A stretch of DNA of 64,000 nt from Prinsepia uniflora (Eukaryota; Streptophyta; Magnoliopsida; Rosales; Rosaceae). The position numbers and the translations under genes are program-made. The notes under the pieces are model-generated. The model worked only from the letters and a program-made list of their open reading frames with translations, did no database searches and was not told where the DNA came from. The DNA lies in NCBI GenBank assembly GCA_032719365.1, contig CM064873.1:49660955-49724954 (forward strand), read 5' to 3'. The first letter of the stretch is position 1. Every line of letters begins with the position of its first letter. Positions 60,388-64,000 of this stretch are shown piece by piece.

Positions 60388-63300
60388 TGTAACAACCCGT
60401 CCTAAATCCCTAGATTAGATTAGTGACTAATCACGATTAGTGAGGTTAATCGGTGATTAGTTAGGCGAAATCGAACGAACGATGCAAAATGATCGTTTTG
60501 CCCTTGGTCGTGGAAAAATATTGACTTTTCATTCGGGCGGTCAAATGGACTTTGACTGATGACCGTGACGTAGCTTAGGACGTCACGAGTTCATAGACAG
60601 GTGGCACGTTCAATTCCGACATTCGAGGAAGAAGTTATGACGTTGGGAAGTTTAGGGGCATTTTGGTAATTATGGTTAAAGAGGGGTCAAATGTTGACTT
60701 TTGGACCGGGAGGTCCGGAGGTCCGATGCCTGAGGGCCGAGGACCGTTACGTAGATCGGGATGATACGAATCCATAGGCAGGCGGCACGCTGAAATCGGA
60801 CTTCGAACGGGAGAGTTATAGGTCACGAAAGTTCGACTTCATTATGCACGTACTTCGAGACGGTGCTGAGTTGGCAAATTCTGATTGGCTAGATATTTTA
60901 GGTGGGTCCCATGAATGAGTGACAAGTGTCACTCATCCTATTGGTCATTTCCCCTAAAAAGGGGATCTCACTTAATTAAATATTAATATAATTGTTATTT
61001 TATAATTAATCCTCCCATCATTCAATCTTGGCCATCCATTTCAATTTAATCACTCAATCCTCACCATCAATTCTATCTCTGTCACAGCAGCTATCTTCTT
61101 CTTCCTTGTTCTTCCTAAAACCCGAAACCCATTTTATTTCCTCCATTTTCTTCAACCCCGAAACCACCCCACACCACCCTTCATCGTCTGAGCTTATGTG
61201 AGACCGTGAGGGAGTGAGTGATGAGAGGCTGAGGACATGAAGGCCAGCCACGGTGGGGGACACGGCTGGGGAAAAACCCAAAACTCACGGGTAAGCTTTC
61301 AAAATTCCTAAATTCGATTCTATTGGTTTTTAATCGATTCTAAGACCTAGGTTAGGTTTTTGGGGACCTAGGGAGAAGTTTAGGATTAGTTTTGGGGCTT
61401 GGGATGGCCGGAAATGGCCGTGAACGGCGGGGGAAAATCAGGCCACCATGGCCGATCGAAAAAGCACGGTTTTGGGTGGTTTTTGCTCGGGTTTTAATGT
61501 CTAAAGGATAGGAAATAGGATTAGGATGATATTAGGATAAAAATGAGAAGAAATCGACCTAAAATCGGTCTGAAAACCGAGGTTGAAGATGGGTGAACAG
61601 TGCCGTAAACAGTAAACTGGTTCAGCTGGAGGTTAGTGACGATGAACAATGTTTTGGACCTTCTAGGGGAGCGTGAACAGTAATTTTGGGAAGTGTTCAA
61701 CACGTGAAATCTTCTATTCAATGTAACGAAGATTTTGGGACTGGTCTCACGTCAATCGGACATCGTTTCGATAGTTTTCGGGGTGTCAGAAGGTTTAGGA
61801 TCGGTTTAAAAATAGTTAAAAGTTCGTGAAAATTACGGGGTTTTGGTAGGAGGTTAATTAAGTAATTAGTAACATTCTATTACAATTTGGACAGGTTCGG
61901 GAGTCCCGGTGACATTGATCCGTTCAAGAGAGCCTATGGCACGCAAATCGAGGCGGCAGCTCGGACGGTCTGTGAGAACCTTGTTTTCTAAATTGGTGCA
62001 TGCATAAATATTTATTATATGTTTTAAATACTTGTTTGTGATTCCATGAGTGCATTTGGATGTGTGGTTACGTATAGGCACGTGTTTCGAGGTTTCGGCC
62101 CTATACGGTGCCTATACGGGTCTGTATTCTTTTATTGGTCTAAATTAAATGGTTTTGGATTTCTAAAAGGATAAACTCGGGTATGAGACCCATTTGGTTT
62201 GGTCTCGGGCATATGACTCTAGTTACGACCTACCGGTCTAAATCGTGGTCGCGACAGGTGTTATGTGCACGGCGATCGACAATACGACGCTCGCCTCCGG
62301 ATTCGGATCTGTTTCTTCCGGAGAGGTCACGATGAACGATTCGTGGTTGGGCAGCCTGGGGAGGCTCGACTTCGGAGTGCAGATAGTTTAGGATATCGAT
62401 CGGTGATGAGTGCACCATGATCTTGTGGTGGTCGCGTCGGTTGATACGTTCACGACGACATACGAGGATTGAGGGCGGTCCTGAATGGATGGTTGCACGC
62501 ATCAGTATGATCGAAGTCGTGACTGACCCTTAGATATCGGGCACGGTGCCCAGTTGAGTCATATGTTCGGGCACGAGATCCAGTTACTTTATGGTTATGA
62601 TTTCGGGTCAGGGACCCTAGATGGATTTCCAAGTTCATGGCGGTTTATGGGAACCGGCATGAACCCTGGAAAGGTCATTGTGGTGCATGATGGTTTATGG
62701 GAACCGGCATGAACCCTGGAAAGGTCATTGTGGTGCTTGACGGTTTATGGGAACTGGGCATGGACGTTATCTATATGTATATGATGGATCATGACGGTTC
62801 AGGGGAACCGGGCATGAATGTTCCGGGCATGAATGTTTATGTTATGTATATATATGTTCATATACCTTCCTTTACTTGTTCTATTATCTCCTCCGGGGAG
62901 GGTCGTTGGCCTGGGTGGACCCCGGAGTAGTCACGGAGCACTAACTGAGTGGGAATTTCCCCCTTTGGGTGCCTTACTCTCAGGAAGGCTGGTACTATAA
63001 CCTCGGGTAGGGTCGGTGGTCTACGAACATTGACCTTGTCTTTGAGAAGACTCAGATTGAGACCTTGGTAGCACGCGCGTTGCTTTGGAAACCGTGACAG
63101 GATTGGTTGTGTGAATTATATGTGTATATGATATAAATATGATATATGATATGTGATGTGTGGTTACACAGGATTTGAGCGGTGGCTCGTGTACTTGTTT
63201 ATTTCTGGTTTGGGCTGAGTCCCTTATGGATTTGGGCAGTGGCCCGTACGGTCGTTTTCAATCTTGGTTTTAGGCTTAGTTCCCACATATGGTTTCTTTG

Positions 63301-63604
63301 GTTAAATGGTTTTCGAATGCATGCATGCTTTTTAGTGAAGGGTACCAATGTCTTTTCGTTAAAATGTTTTTATAAACTCTTGTTTTGTCCACTCACAGTT
63401 TTTAATGTTTTGACTGCCCTTCAGGTTGACATCGGATGTGGACTGTAGCATAGACCGAGATATCACATGCCTCTTCCGGATCCTGGCGTACTCTGATAGC
63501 CCGGGAGGGCAAAGGTCAGAAATATCCCTTGTCTGACACTTCGTATCAGACGGGAGCAGGGTCATTCCGCTTTAATCCTGTGGGGATTGGGATGGGTCCT
63601 ATCA
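60388..63604 (+). repeat. LARD-A 3' LTR (3.22 kb)
   Basis: TGTAACAACCCGTCC...GGGTCCTATCA. Longer than the 5' LTR partly because of an extra ~55-bp unit (GGGAACCGGCATGAACCCTG) near 62640-62760. The terminal TGTCA is changed to TATCA. Confidence 0.93.
60915..60936. repeat. 22-bp palindrome in the LARD-A 3' LTR
   Basis: Same arms and centre as at 54453-54474. Confidence 0.88.
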
Positions 63605-63609
63605 TTAAT
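63605..63609. other. TTAAT, right target duplication of LARD-A
   Basis: Identical to 53936-53940. Confidence 0.9.
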
Positions 63610-64000
63610 GCCATTCATTTTGAGTGATATACCTTGTTTCTACTCTTTAAACACCTTTACTTTTTTTCATTATTGTGATCTCATTACATCATTCTGTAGT
63701 AAATTTGAAAGAACTAAAATTATATGGATGCTCATGCTTTGAAGTGTGGTTTTCCATAAATAGTGATGTAGGTTGTGTGCTTAACCACTAAATGTCATGC
63801 CTTACCTACTGTGTGCTCCCTAAACCCCTTTGAAGCCAAACATGAGCCTTTTTTTCATCACCTAAGCATTATCTAGCCCAAACATTAAATCATTCAATGT
63901 GGCATGCGCTATAACCTCTATATGTGCTAGGGTTGTCTTAAATGAGATTTATGTTGATGATGAGGAATGAAAGAAGTTGCTACCCAATTCTAAAAGCTCT
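63610..64000. other. Target DNA right of LARD-A
   Basis: AT-rich, no gene recognised. The style of the sequence (GATGAGGAATGAAAGAAG, then CTACCC) suggests the non-coding part of another Athila/Tat element on the plus strand, at low confidence. Confidence 0.35.

Larger units (their letters stand above)
53941..63604 (+). mobile_element. LARD-A: complete non-coding LTR retrotransposon (9.66 kb)
   Basis: LTRs 53941-57088 and 60388-63604, Met-type primer site 57092-57103, purine tract 60375-60387 and TTAAT duplications on both sides, so it is structurally complete. The 3299-bp interior has no gag, protease, RT or integrase; the longest frames (up to 111 codons) are motif-free. LTR ends, primer site and purine tract match the chromovirus family E1-E3. 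Length and lack of genes recall the ~9.7-kb HODOR element reported from apple, a recollection that needs a sequence match. Confidence 0.93.

Noticed and set aside
1..64000. A new defence, secretion or metabolic gene system
   Set aside because: Apart from one PPR gene all coding signals are gag, protease, RT, RNase H or integrase; nothing supports another system.

Overview
The window looks like repeat-rich nuclear DNA of a flowering plant. The evidence is a plant-type DYW pentatricopeptide-repeat (PPR) gene, several Ty3/gypsy LTR retrotransposons of plant lineages (Tekay/Del-type chromoviruses and an Athila-like element), TRIM miniature elements, and no bacterial gene organisation. A dicot tree, possibly Rosaceae (Malus/Pyrus), is a guess based mainly on a ~9.7 kb non-coding LTR element. 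Nearly the whole window is nested transposon sequence; the only host gene I recognise is one frameshifted PPR gene.

Layout. 1-5475: 5' part of a minus-strand chromovirus (E1) whose gag-pol frame is still open at the window edge. It sits inside the 3' LTR of a second, dead chromovirus E2 (5476-13543), which in turn sits in a TRIM element (13544-13883), next to a second, nearly complete TRIM (13935-14694). 14.7-21.7 kb is the least transposon-dense part: AT-rich dispersed repeats, the PPR gene (17369-19091, minus) and unassigned DNA. 21711-27492: a minus-strand non-coding LARD-like element (LARD-B) with ACTCA target duplications and a large internal deletion. 28.1-30.3 kb: a truncated plus-strand LTR. 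30.3-33.5 and 43.8-50.4 kb: an Athila-like element (F), split by a complete chromovirus E3 (33538-43813, TACTT duplications). 50.4-53.6 kb: LTR remnants of two more elements. 53941-63604: a complete plus-strand LARD (LARD-A; LTRs of 3.1 and 3.2 kb, 3.3 kb non-coding interior, TTAAT duplications).

How the parts relate. E1, E2 and E3 belong to one family with unusually long LTRs (2.6-3.0 kb), an initiator-Met-type primer site and a chromodomain-type integrase tail. The two LARDs have no gag or pol but share with that family the LTR termini, the primer site, the purine tract with its upstream motif, and a duplicated cis module near the LTR start. The simplest reading is an autonomous family plus a non-coding parasite family that could use its proteins. 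E1 is the only copy here whose visible coding frame is intact.

I found no CRISPR array, defence system, operon or novel enzymatic system. The most unusual signals are cis-acting: a helically spaced array of five TGACGTCA sites plus five G-boxes in the E1 LTR, a long LTR palindrome shared by E1 and the LARDs, and the shared replication signals of the coding and non-coding elements.
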